From Komagataeibacter sp. FNDCR2 (GTDB lineage Bacteria; Pseudomonadota; Alphaproteobacteria; Acetobacterales; Acetobacteraceae), in NCBI RefSeq assembly GCF_021295395.1, contig NZ_JAIWOU010000002.1:54127-118126 (forward strand): a DNA stretch of 64,000 nucleotides. Direction: 5' to 3'. Shown one piece after another: positions 42,422 to 50,075 of the stretch. Every line of letters starts with the position of its first letter. Position 1 is the first letter of the stretch. The notes beneath the pieces were generated by a model. That model searched no databases. It was not told the origin of the DNA and saw only the letters and a list, made by a program, of their open reading frames with translations. The translations under genes and the position numbers were made by a program.

Positions 42422-43160
42422 CGGGTGGCCCTTCGGGTTCGGTCGCCAAGCTTCTCCAGACGGCTGCGCCGCCAGGAGAAGTCCAGCCCCCTGCGGGGTC
42501 TGTCCGCGTTCGCGCTAATGCTCCCCCACATCCTTGTTCACGATCGGCATGAAGTCGAAAAATGGCTCGGGGAGCGGGACGGCTCCTCAACCTCCCTGTC
42601 ACGCCTGCGGCGCGCCAGGGAGGCCCGTTACGGGGATTACGGCCGCGCATCCAGCTTCAGTGTGACAGTGTCCCGGCCAGGGCGCCAAGACGGCCTTCGG
42701 CCCCGCTGCGCGGCTCCGCGACCCTCCCTGCGCCTTGGCCGTCCTGCGTGTGTCGCAGGGCGTTGCCCCGCGCCCCCCGCAGGCCGACCGGCTTGCTCGG
42801 GCCGCTCCGGTCCTGACCCCCTGTCCGCGCCACCGTCTTGCCCGGGGGCAGGATGTGGCTCAGAAAAACGCCTCCATCCCCTCCACTACCGTCACCGTCT
42901 CCGGGCGCTCGCCGCCCCGGAACCCCGGCAGGATATGGTCTAGTAAAACCGTCAGTTTGACTTTCATTTCAACCGAAAAAACACACAATAACGCAAATAA
43001 AAGCGGCCCTTATTGGCGGTTTTCTGCCGTTTTATGCTTGCATTACTTGGGTATCCGTACTAAGTTTTTCTTGTCGGGAGGGATTGGCCCTCCCGGCCCA
43101 AGCGCCCCGGCAGGTGCGGTAACACCCGCCGGGACTGCGCCAGAAATGAAGGTCAATTTC
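42422..43160 (+). repeat. Repeat module R2 with full leader (739 bp)
   Basis: R2 matches R3 from 42422 to the ribosome site of the next gene. It contains the 442-bp core (42508-42949, shared with R1) plus about 85 bases before it and a 210-base leader after it. The leader has hairpins such as GGGAGGG-N5-CCCTCCC near 43076 and a CGGCAGGTG/CACCCGCCG stem near 43110. R2 precedes a small-gene operon. Confidence 0.7.
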
Positions 43161-43817
43161 ATGTCCGACGTTGCAAACACCATCGCTCACAACGCTTCCG
43201 CTGGCAAGGCGTCCCCCGCCGAGGCCCGCCGTGCGAACGAAGCCCGCGCCCGCGCAAAGGGCTATGCCGCCCCGTCTCTGGCGGACGTACAGAACCTTGC
43301 GCCCAATGACGACCAGATGGCGAAGATCACCAGCTCTTTCGGCATTGAGGCCGGGGACGCCGACGAACTCACCGGTCTGGGTAGCAATATGATCCGCGAT
43401 CAGTACACCACACTGGAGCCGATTCTTGTTACCATGTATCGCGGGGAGCCGAATTATCAGGGGCTTAAAATCCATCTTGACCGGGTGGTTGACGGCCTTG
43501 TGCGCTCCGCTTATGGCGCGGCGGAGTTCTACGAAAAGCGCCGCCAGATCGCGCGGGACGCCGTGAACGCCTTTACTAACGAACACCGCGACGAAGACCG
43601 CATGGGTATTGACGGCGGCGCGAACCGGGTGGACGGCCTGCGCGAAATCGCGGCGCAGCACGCCGCAAAATCCTACTCTCTCGCCTGCGTGGCCGCCGGG
43701 GCATGTGCCGCATACGAGGAACTGATGGGGCAGGCATGGCAGCCCTACGTGGCAAATAACAGCCGCAGCGTGTCGGAACAGGCGGCGGCGCTCAGGAATG
43801 ACGCCCTCGGCTTCTGA
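43161..43817 (+). CDS. Hypothetical protein
   Basis: A 218-residue helical, Ala-rich protein (MSDVANTIAHNASAGKASPA, then GLKIHLDRVVDGLVRSAYGA and SVSEQAAALRNDALGF). An in-frame ATG five codons earlier exists, but the MSDV start has GAAGG at better spacing. The first few codons equal those of the gene at 46003, because both share the duplicated leader, but the rest is unrelated. Function unknown. Confidence 0.65.
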   Translation: MSDVANTIAHNASAGKASPAEARRANEARARAKGYAAPSLADVQNLAPNDDQMAKITSSFGIEAGDADELTGLGSNMIRDQYTTLEPILVTMYRGEPNYQGLKIHLDRVVDGLVRSAYGAAEFYEKRRQIARDAVNAFTNEHRDEDRMGIDGGANRVDGLREIAAQHAAKSYSLACVAAGACAAYEELMGQAWQPYVANNSRSVSEQAAALRNDALGF

Positions 43818-43825
43818 TCCAGCCA

Positions 43826-43845
43826 GCCGGGCCATATGGCCCGGC
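43826..43845. terminator. Perfect 20-bp palindrome after the 43161 gene
   Basis: GCCGGGCCATATGGCCCGGC is a perfect palindrome eight bases after the stop and can form a strong hairpin. A related segment (GGCCCGGCCATTCGGCCCGG-like) lies after ssb near 47018, followed in both places by CCGTGCC..AATGGACACAAAA. Confidence 0.5.
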
Positions 43846-43852
43846 ACCCCTT

Positions 43853-43872
43853 CCGTGCCAAAATGGACACAA
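43853..43872 (+). repeat. CCGTGCC...TGGACACA motif, copy 2
   Basis: CCGTGCCAAAATGGACACAA, copied after the ssb gene at about 47045-47064 and more loosely at 26148. Here it forms the region just before the start of the 43874 gene. Confidence 0.45.
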
Positions 43873-43873
43873 A

Positions 43874-44182
43874 ATGCCAGATACCCACGCCACCGCCCGC
43901 CGCATCCTGCGCGCGCTTCTCCCCCCGCCCCAGACCCCGAAACACAGGAAAGACAGACTCAAGGCCCTTGCCGGAGCTTTCCAGACATTGGCCCTCGGGG
44001 CGGTGGGCGTGGGTTTCCTCACGCCCATGATTACGGATTACACCGCGTTAAACCGTTCTCATGTGTTGGCGGCCTGTCTCCTGTCCCTGATCTTTGAGGG
44101 CATTTCTTTGACTCTTCTGGCGTATATCCCATATGATTCCGGGAATGATGCTGTCTCGTCGAAAGGAGACAACAATGGATAA
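43874..44182 (+). CDS. Small membrane protein
   Basis: A 102-residue protein with a basic N-terminus (ARRILRALLPPPQTPKHRKD) and two transmembrane helices (FQTLALGAVGVGFLTPMITD; HVLAACLLSLIFEGISLTLL). It overlaps the next small gene by eight bases. Unknown function. Confidence 0.6.
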   Translation: MPDTHATARRILRALLPPPQTPKHRKDRLKALAGAFQTLALGAVGVGFLTPMITDYTALNRSHVLAACLLSLIFEGISLTLLAYIPYDSGNDAVSSKGDNNG

Positions 44183-44297
44183 TTTCACGCTCAGCACCCT
44201 CGGCATCGTGGTGCCTTTCGCCGTCTTTACGCTTCTTTTCGGTCTGGCTCTGGGGCCGATTGCAAACCGGCTTGCAAAATGGCGGCAGTCGCTCTGA
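44175..44297 (+). CDS. 40-residue single-span membrane peptide, twin 1
   Basis: A 40-residue product starting MDNFTLSTLGIVVPFAVFTL and ending GPIANRLAKWRQSL: a short polar N-terminus, one transmembrane helix and a basic amphipathic end. AAAGGAGAC lies upstream. It is closely similar to the peptide encoded at 44346, which makes both very likely real. Function unknown; size and topology resemble small toxins or holin-like or accessory membrane peptides. Confidence 0.65.
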   Translation: MDNFTLSTLGIVVPFAVFTLLFGLALGPIANRLAKWRQSL

Positions 44298-44345
44298 CGT
44301 CTCCGGTTTAAGTTTCATCTTCCGAAGGGGCTGAGAACGGCAACA

Positions 44346-44468
44346 ATGGATAATTTCACCATTAACATGATTGGCATTGTGGTGCCGTTTCTGGCGCTGA
44401 CCTGCCTGTTTGCCGCCGTACTTGGTCCCATTGCGAACCGGCTGGCCCGACTGCGCAAATCCCTTTGA
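44346..44468 (+). CDS. 40-residue single-span membrane peptide, twin 2
   Basis: A second 40-residue peptide, MDNFTINMIGIVVPFLALTC at the start and GPIANRLARLRKSL at the end, aligning without gaps with twin 1 (MDNFT, GIVVPF, LGPIANRLA shared). It lies 48 bases downstream in the same operon. Tandem duplication with retained signature residues implies selection. Confidence 0.65.
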   Translation: MDNFTINMIGIVVPFLALTCLFAAVLGPIANRLARLRKSL

Positions 44469-44539
44469 TACTATATACCACACCAGAGGCGGCCCACAGG
44501 TCGCCTTTTCTGTTTGTGCCGCGCGTACGCCATGGTCCA

Positions 44540-44720
44540 GCGTCGGAAACGTCGCCCGCGCCGTCAAGTCGGCCTCCGGCCCCGCTCGCGCGGCTTCGCA
44601 TCCCTCTCCACGCTCAGGCCGTCATGCGTATGGCGCAAGGCATCGCCTCGCCCCATACGCATGACGGCCTGGCTTGTTCAGGATGCTACGGACCTGACCG
44701 CGCGGGCGACGCCATAAAGG
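44540..44720 (+). repeat. GC-hairpin element E6 (diverged relative of R core)
   Basis: It contains a perfect 18-bp inverted repeat, 44616-44633 with 44653-44670, and in its first half a degenerate copy of the R-module centre (GGCCTCCGGCCCCGCTCGCG beside the GGCCTTCGGCCCCGCTGCGC of R1-R3). This ties the hairpin leaders and the R modules to one family. No gene seen. Confidence 0.5.
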
Positions 44721-44746
44721 CATCAGGAAGAAAAATACGGATACAT

Positions 44747-45151
44747 TCAGTCCCGGAGACTGCCCGGCAGGGTTGGCGGGTCCGGTGCTCGTCCATTCCA
44801 TGCCGCCTTGAACCGCGCCCATTCCGCATGCCGTAGCCGATCGGTCTCTGCCGTCACAACCACGCTCCATTCTTCGCGCGCCGCACTATAACGCCAGCCC
44901 GCCCAGGTCATCTCGATCCGCCCGGAAACCGGAACTTCCTCACGGAAACGCAGCGCCAGACGCTGCGTCGCCATGCTTGACGCTGGCGCTGGCTTCAGCC
45001 ACGCCAGAGAGCTCGCCATCGCCGGGTCGGGGTGCGGCCCGTCATGCATGTCCCCAATCTGTTCCGGCTGTTCCTGTATCCACTTCACCCGCATCTGTCG
45101 CTGGCTCCCCTGTCTCTGTCTGGTCGGTCCGCCGGGGACCGTTGCCTTCAT
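44747..45151 (-). CDS. Hypothetical protein
   Basis: A 134-residue protein beginning MKATVPGGPTRQRQGSQRQM. The second half (LALRFREEVPVSGRIEMTWA, WRYSAAREEWSVVVTAETDR) reads as a beta-rich domain. On the same strand a CCCACAA box lies 45 bases upstream of the start. No family recognised. Confidence 0.5.
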   Translation of the reverse strand: MKATVPGGPTRQRQGSQRQMRVKWIQEQPEQIGDMHDGPHPDPAMASSLAWLKPAPASSMATQRLALRFREEVPVSGRIEMTWAGWRYSAAREEWSVVVTAETDRLRHAEWARFKAAWNGRAPDPPTLPGSLRD

Positions 45152-45179
45152 CCTGGGAAAGGATTTCCCTGACAGGGAC

Positions 45180-45202
45180 GTTCTAGCCAAAGCCGTTGTG
45201 GG
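45180..45202 (-). promoter_or_regulatory. CCCACAA motif upstream of the 44747 gene
   Basis: CCCACAA on the minus strand at 45196-45202; 11 bases later the sequence is AGAAC (45180-45184), a poor match to ATACT. Kept because box one and the spacing region resemble the other copies. Confidence 0.35.
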
Positions 45203-45260
45203 TCCGGTTCGCAGCACCATGGGCATCATCCCCTCGGATGGCCGGACACGAAAGAAGGCG

Positions 45261-46002
45261 CGGGTGGCCCTTCGGGTTCGGTCGCCAAGCTTCTCCAGAC
45301 GGCTGCGCCGCCAGGAGAAGTCCAGCCCCCTGCGGGGTCTGTCCGCGTTCGCGCTAATGCTCCCCCACATCCTTGTCCATGATCGGCATGAAGTCGAAAA
45401 ATGGATCGGGGAGCGTGACGGCTCCTCAACCTCCCTGTCACGCCTGCGGCGCGCCAGGGAGGCCCGTTACGGGGATTACGGCCGCGCATCCAGCTTCAGT
45501 GTGACAGTGTCCCGGCCAGGGCGCCAAGACGGCCTTCGGCCCCGCTGCGCGGCTCCGCGACCCTCCCTGCGCCTTGGCCGTCCTGCGTGTGTCGCAGGGC
45601 GTTGCCCCGCGCCACCCGCAGGCCGACCGGCTTGTTCGGGCCGCTCCGGTCCTGACCCCCTGTCCGCGCCACCGTCATGCCCGGGGGCAGGATGTGGCTC
45701 AGAAAAACGCCTCCATCCCCTTCACTCCCGTCACCGTCTCCGGGCGCTCGCCGCCCCGGAACCCCGGCAGGATATGGTCTAGTAAAACCGACAGTTTGAC
45801 TTTCATTTCAACCGAAAAAACATACAATAACGCAAATAAAAAACGGCCTTTATTGGCGGTTTTCTGCCGTTTTATGCTTGAGTTGCTTTGGTGTCCGTAC
45901 TAAGTTTTTCTTGTCGGGAGGGATTGGCCCTTCCGGCTCAAGCGCCCCGGCGGGTGCAGCGAACACCACGCCGGGACTGCGCCAGAAATGAAGGTCAAGT
46001 TC
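45261..46002 (+). repeat. Repeat module R3 with full leader (742 bp)
   Basis: The third copy, including the 442-bp core and the leader up to the ribosome site of the 46003 gene. It differs from R2 by scattered base changes. In the last leader stem the arm changes from CGGCAGGTG to CGGCGGGTG, which replaces a mismatch by a pair, so the fold is kept. R3 precedes the operon containing ssb. Confidence 0.7.
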
Positions 46003-46401
46003 ATGTCCGACGTGGGAAAGACGATAGGCAATATTCCTCACCTCGCGCAAGGCGGGGCGGCGGAACCGGAAGACGCACATTATTCCGATCAGACGCTTGC
46101 CGCCCTGGTTAAATGCCATGGGTGGCGCTATCGGGATGCGAAGCAGCCACAAAACGGTGTTGAACGTCTGTTTGACGGCCTTGCCCATGACGGGATGGTG
46201 ATACCCGATGGCGCGCGGTATCTGCTGGCCAATTATTCCGAAGACCCGGAAAGGCGCCGGTATATCGCCTTGTATGCCGGCAGGGAACTGCTCGGGGACT
46301 GGGACGGCCGGAATGGATCGCCAGCGGATATTGCCTCCCTGCTCAATGAACGGGCGGAGCACTACGTTCAGTTGGAGCGGGTCAGGCTGGAAGCTGCCTG
46401 A
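46003..46401 (+). CDS. Hypothetical protein upstream of ssb
   Basis: A 132-residue protein (MSDVGKTIGNIPHLAQGGAA, then LVKCHGWRYRDAKQPQNGVE and RRRYIALYAGRELLGDWDGR). The initiation region is shared with the gene at 43161 by duplication; the body is different. It lies 53 bases before ssb, so they are probably co-expressed early after transfer. Unknown function. Confidence 0.6.
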   Translation: MSDVGKTIGNIPHLAQGGAAEPEDAHYSDQTLAALVKCHGWRYRDAKQPQNGVERLFDGLAHDGMVIPDGARYLLANYSEDPERRRYIALYAGRELLGDWDGRNGSPADIASLLNERAEHYVQLERVRLEAA

Positions 46402-46454
46402 GTAATTCCTGAGATCACAAAGACTCTCCTTAATATTCATGAAGGAACAGACAC

Positions 46455-46949
46455 ATGGCAGGCAGCGTTAACAAGGTCATTCTGGTCGGAAACCTCGGCA
46501 AGGACCCCGAAGTCCGCAATACCCAGAGCGGAGCGAAGATCGTCTCGCTCACGCTGGCGACCAGCGACACATGGAATGACCGCGCATCGGGCGAACGCCG
46601 CGAGCGGACCGAATGGCACCGGGTGGTTATCTTCAACGAACGCATCGGTGACGTGGCCGAGCGCTTCCTGCGCAAGGGCCGCAAGGTCTATCTGGAAGGT
46701 GCGCTCCAGACCCGCAAATGGACCGACCAGGGGGGGCAGGACCGCTACACGACCGAAGTGGTGGTGGACCGCTTCCGTGGCGAGCTGGTGCTGCTGGACA
46801 GCAACCATGGCGGCGAGGATATGGGCGGTGGCTACGATACGCCAGCCCGCCAGCCGTCGCAGGGAGGGGCCCGCACCGCTGGAGCGGCGGCGGGTGGATG
46901 GGATGCGCCTGCGGGGGGAGACAATCTGGACGACGAAGTGCCCTTCTGA
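46455..46949 (+). CDS. ssb: Single-stranded DNA-binding protein
   Basis: A 164-residue SSB: OB-fold residues 1-110 (MAGSVNKVILVGNLGKDPEV, EWHRVVIFNERIGDVAERFL, GRKVYLEGALQTRKW), then a Gly-rich linker and the acidic tip DDEVPF that recruits partner proteins. Plasmid SSBs coat incoming single strands during conjugation. AAGGAACAG lies upstream. It follows repeat module R3. Confidence 0.95.
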   Translation: MAGSVNKVILVGNLGKDPEVRNTQSGAKIVSLTLATSDTWNDRASGERRERTEWHRVVIFNERIGDVAERFLRKGRKVYLEGALQTRKWTDQGGQDRYTTEVVVDRFRGELVLLDSNHGGEDMGGGYDTPARQPSQGGARTAGAAAGGWDAPAGGDNLDDEVPF

Positions 46950-47017
46950 CACCGCTCAACATGGTCCGGCGGCATGAGCCGCCTGGACGCTTTACGGCAT
47001 CAGACCCTCTCTCCGGC

Positions 47018-47064
47018 CCGGCCATTCGGCCCGGCATCCCTCCCGTGCCGGAATGGACACAAAA
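47018..47064 (+). repeat. GGCCCGG hairpin and CCGTGCC..TGGACACA motif, copy 3
   Basis: After ssb the sequence holds a GGCCCGGCCATTCGGCCCGG-like dyad and then CCGTGCCGGAATGGACACAA. It parallels the end of the 43161 gene (43826-43872), so the duplication that made R2/R3 may also include gene-end elements. Confidence 0.45.
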
Positions 47065-47102
47065 AGCCCGCTCCGCACTCGCGCCCGAAGGTGGCAGGAA
47101 GG

Positions 47103-47130
47103 CCCCTCCCGCATGGCGCGGGAGGGCCGT
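47103..47130. terminator. Bidirectional terminator-like hairpin
   Basis: CCTCCCGC and GCGGGAGG arms around ATGGC lie between the convergent ssb operon and the minus-strand operon ending at 47143. No long T-run on either side. Confidence 0.5.
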
Positions 47131-47142
47131 GAGGAAGTAGCA

Positions 47143-47787
47143 TCAGGACCGGGGCGTATCCACATTCAGCTCACACCATGTCCGATTGGTATTCGGGTCG
47201 ATGTAGGTGTGGCTGGTGCAGTATCCGCCCCGCCTGAACTGCGGCCATGTCGCAGCCATCGTCAGGGCCGAGCCGAGAACCACCAGAATGACCCCGCCCA
47301 TGACAAGCCGCGTATAGGCGTGCCATCGCGCTTCCCGGTAGAACTTGACCTCCTGTGTCGGGAGTTGCTCGCGTATCCTGTGGAACACCTGCGTTCGCAG
47401 GTCTTTGACGATGGCGTCAACCATCCGGCTGATTGTGATCGTCTGCTGCTTTTGCGCTATGGCTTCGTATTGCGCGATGCGGGCATGCGCCGCTTCGGTC
47501 GTGGCATTGAGTTTCGTTATTTCAGTCGCAGTCTGTTCCTGCACACGCGCCAATGTCCGGGTGCTGGCAGTCTGTATCTCATCCAGCTGCTGGCGCGCGC
47601 TGTCCAGTGCGCGCTCCATGGAAGCAGAAGCATGGACATTCCCGGCCCATTGCAGTTCCGCGAGGCGACGCAGGAGACCAAACCATTCCCACAGCGCCGA
47701 TCCCGGCTCTATGCCTTCGCGGCGCGCCGCGACTTCCATCCGTTCAAGGGTTTGATGGAGGGCGTCTGCGTTCGAATCATTGGTCAT
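47143..47787 (-). CDS. Coiled-coil membrane protein (TraM/StbC position)
   Basis: A 214-residue protein with a long helical, probably coiled-coil middle (ERALDSARQQLDEIQTASTR...TEITKLNATTEAAHARIAQY), a transmembrane helix near residue 165-185 (LVMGGVILVVLGSALTMAAT) and a short Cys-containing end. It is the last gene of a three-gene minus-strand operon and overlaps the ATPase gene by four bases. By position it resembles TraM of IncP or StbC of IncW/N plasmids; sequence homology is not shown. Confidence 0.55.
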   Translation of the reverse strand: MTNDSNADALHQTLERMEVAARREGIEPGSALWEWFGLLRRLAELQWAGNVHASASMERALDSARQQLDEIQTASTRTLARVQEQTATEITKLNATTEAAHARIAQYEAIAQKQQTITISRMVDAIVKDLRTQVFHRIREQLPTQEVKFYREARWHAYTRLVMGGVILVVLGSALTMAATWPQFRRGGYCTSHTYIDPNTNRTWCELNVDTPRS

Positions 47788-48563
47788 GGCAACATTTCCT
47801 GCAGGCCCGCCACCTCAATATTCTGCCGGATGGTGCTGAGCCAGCGTGTCACCATGAACCGTTTGACGGGATCTATCGGCTTGCCGCCACTGCCGATCTT
47901 ACCGGCCGCCGCGTCGTGATAGCTCAGACCGGTTTCCTTGACTGCGGCCATGCAGCCAAGTTTCGGAAATTCCAGCGTTTCAATGCCCGCCGTGAACAAG
48001 GGCTTCAATGATGGGTCTGCGGTGCGACTTTTTAGAATGTGCCGACCAGCATGTCCCGAGGGAACGGTCATTGCATTAAAAACCACTGCACCTTTCGTCG
48101 GGCGGAACTTTCCTGTCTCCCACAGCCGGGTGATGTAGGCGAGATCATCTGCGTCTCCACCGCAAAAGAACAGGCCACAGACTTCAAGACCGGCGCTCTC
48201 CGCAAAAGCGACCAGATCAATCTCGGCAGCCCACTGCTCCATTGTTCTGTCCCCGCCGCCGATATCGAGTACCAGAGGAAGCCGTTTCTCCGTGGCTGTA
48301 CTGAAGACCATCGAAAACCATTCTGAAATTTCGTGTTCGTCTTCTGTTGCTGGACGGGGCAGGCCGTAGCGCGCGTAAAGCGGCGACGCAGATATGCCAG
48401 GGTTCCGCATGTCGCCATCTGCCATAAGAAAATTGCGCGATGCGCTGGCAGCGATTTCGCAGACGGCCGTAAGGAATGTCGAGCCGCCGAGATTCCCTCT
48501 TCCTGCTTTCACGATCAGGGGAACCGATGCTTTTTTTATAGTTTGTGTCGTCTCTTTGCTCAT
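47784..48563 (-). CDS. ParA/MinD-like ATPase (TraL/StbB-like)
   Basis: A 259-residue P-loop protein with the variant Walker A VKAGRGNLGGSTFLTAV near residue 20 and Walker B-like LPLVLDIGGGDRT near 97. The loop lacks the classic GKT/S. Such variants occur in TraL (RP4) and StbB (R388/pKM101), ATPases encoded beside oriT and needed for transfer or for positioning the plasmid. It is overlapped by its downstream gene. Confidence 0.65.
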   Translation of the reverse strand: MSKETTQTIKKASVPLIVKAGRGNLGGSTFLTAVCEIAASASRNFLMADGDMRNPGISASPLYARYGLPRPATEDEHEISEWFSMVFSTATEKRLPLVLDIGGGDRTMEQWAAEIDLVAFAESAGLEVCGLFFCGGDADDLAYITRLWETGKFRPTKGAVVFNAMTVPSGHAGRHILKSRTADPSLKPLFTAGIETLEFPKLGCMAAVKETGLSYHDAAAGKIGSGGKPIDPVKRFMVTRWLSTIRQNIEVAGLQEMLP

Positions 48564-48646
48564 GACCTATCCGGGTACATTTGAGGGAGGCAGTAGCGCC
48601 GATCCCCAATGTGCCCCGGGCGTTTGTGGGTGCGAGCAGTTGCCGT

Positions 48647-49510
48647 CTATTGGGCGCGTCTGCCGACACTGGCACAGACTGTATAAAGCAGCTTGGCCGG
48701 AACCGATCTGTTCTGGCGAGGGATAGCGTCCAGCATCGGATAGACACTGCGGTACCACGCTTCGTCGGTCTCAAAAAATGAGCGGCGTGGCAGGCCCGGA
48801 AGCTGTTCCAGATCGAAGCCGCCATTAGGCAGCAACCCCGACGCATCAAGGGGCATCAGTGCCTCAAGCGGCAGATTGTCGGGCATGCCGGGAGGGCGTG
48901 GACCAACGTAAGGGGGAGGTAGCGGGATTTCCTTATCCTTCCCGTATCGGGGAGCCTGCCGGAGCATTGTCACTGTCGGCTTTACCTGCCCGAGCCGCGA
49001 CTGGAGCGCCAGATCCTGATTGACGGGAGTTTCGGGCGGGGAAACCACTCCAGACGTGCCTGGTGGAGCGGGCTGGGACGGTAGTGGATCGTCGGGGAAC
49101 AACACCGATGCAGCACGGGCACGGCGGGCTTCGAGCTGACGTTCCGCCACGCCCTCGGCAGCTTCGGCCATCTTTTCCCGGAGCGCCTGCAATTCAGCCT
49201 CTTTCCTGATGGCATCCCGCGCCTTTTCCTCGGCACGGACACTGGCCCGTTCCTTACGTGCCTCCATCCATTTCCCGACACGGTACCACGTCATCTTGGC
49301 GCACCTGACGGTAGGTGCGAGCCCCCGCGCATTGACCAGTCCGACGTCCGAAAACCAGCGGCACAGGGCCACCCAGTCAATGCGACGACCATCACGATGA
49401 CGCAGGATTTCCGCGCGGTGACGCTCCATCCACGTCCGCAGCGATAGCGCCCCGGATGCTTCCTCAAGCACCGCCAATGCACCTTCAACACCGATGGTTG
49501 CCGCAGACAT
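48647..49510 (-). CDS. DNA-binding-like protein (TraK/StbA position)
   Basis: A 287-residue protein. The N-terminal 90 residues look like a helix-turn-helix unit (RRIDWVALCRWFSDVGLVNA, CAKMTWYRVGKWMEARKERA). A charged coiled-coil follows, then a Pro-rich middle and an acidic/hydrophobic end. First gene of the operon, facing the 11-bp repeat array at 49567-49643, which would be its natural binding site. The TraK/StbA comparison is by order and context only. Confidence 0.55.
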   Translation of the reverse strand: MSAATIGVEGALAVLEEASGALSLRTWMERHRAEILRHRDGRRIDWVALCRWFSDVGLVNARGLAPTVRCAKMTWYRVGKWMEARKERASVRAEEKARDAIRKEAELQALREKMAEAAEGVAERQLEARRARAASVLFPDDPLPSQPAPPGTSGVVSPPETPVNQDLALQSRLGQVKPTVTMLRQAPRYGKDKEIPLPPPYVGPRPPGMPDNLPLEALMPLDASGLLPNGGFDLEQLPGLPRRSFFETDEAWYRSVYPMLDAIPRQNRSVPAKLLYTVCASVGRRAQ

Positions 49511-49566
49511 CCTGACCTCCCGACCGCACTGGAGCGCGCCTTATGGCGCTGCCAGAGGCATATCAC

Positions 49567-49643
49567 GACCACACCACGATTACAACAAGACCACGTTTCG
49601 GCTACGCCACGACTACAGAAGGACTACAGAACGACTACAGAAA
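49567..49643. repeat. Seven contiguous 11-bp repeats (helical phasing)
   Basis: Seven units of 11 bp start at 49567, 49578, 49589, 49600, 49611, 49622 and 49633. The last three are GACTACAGAA plus one variable base; the earlier four keep a looser GAYYAC pattern. A period of one helical turn fits cooperative binding of a protein along one face of DNA, as for StbA sites, in the promoter of the TraK/L/M-like operon. Confidence 0.65.
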
Positions 49644-49802
49644 ATTCTTAAGTCCATATACAAATGCAAACCTTTCGGTTTGCGCTTCGCGCGGATTACA
49701 TCCGCCTACAGGCCGATGGCCTGTAGTCATCAGGGGATCGGGGTCATGTTCTCATGCGGTGCCGGGTCACGGCTTGAGTGTATTACATAAACGTACTACA
49801 CA
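49644..49802. other. Candidate oriT region with hairpins
   Basis: Contains AAACC-TTTC-GGTTT (near 49669), GCGGAT-TAC-ATCCGC (near 49694) and the perfect CTACAGGCC-GAT-GGCCTGTAG (near 49709). It lies between the TraK/L/M-like operon and the transfer genes on the right. Such clustered dyads are typical of MobF-type oriT, but no nic site can be named from sequence alone. Confidence 0.4.
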
Positions 49803-49832
49803 ATGCGGACTGTCTCTGTATGGAGAAGAAGC

Positions 49833-50075
49833 ATGACGAGCCCTCTGTCGATCCGTCTTGACGATCGCCTGCGTGATGACCTGGAGCGGGAAGCAAGTGC
49901 GCGCGGGGTTCCACTGAGCCGCCTGGTCCGCGAACTTCTGGAAGAAGGTGTCAGCCTCGCCCGGCGGGAGCGTATCCGTGCGGACGGCGCCCGTGTCGCC
50001 GCCTATGCCGCTGCGGCTCCCGAGGCACGCGCCCTGTTCGATGGGGCCAGTGGCGGACAGGGCCATGGGGAGTAA
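49833..50075 (+). CDS. RHH (CopG/Arc-type) antitoxin
   Basis: An 80-residue antitoxin: MTSPLSIRLDDRLRDDLERE and ARGVPLSRLVRELLEEGVSL form the ribbon-helix-helix, then an Ala-rich tail for toxin binding. GGAGAAGAAGC lies upstream. It overlaps the MazF-like gene by 11 bases. Confidence 0.8.
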   Translation: MTSPLSIRLDDRLRDDLEREASARGVPLSRLVRELLEEGVSLARRERIRADGARVAAYAAAAPEARALFDGASGGQGHGE

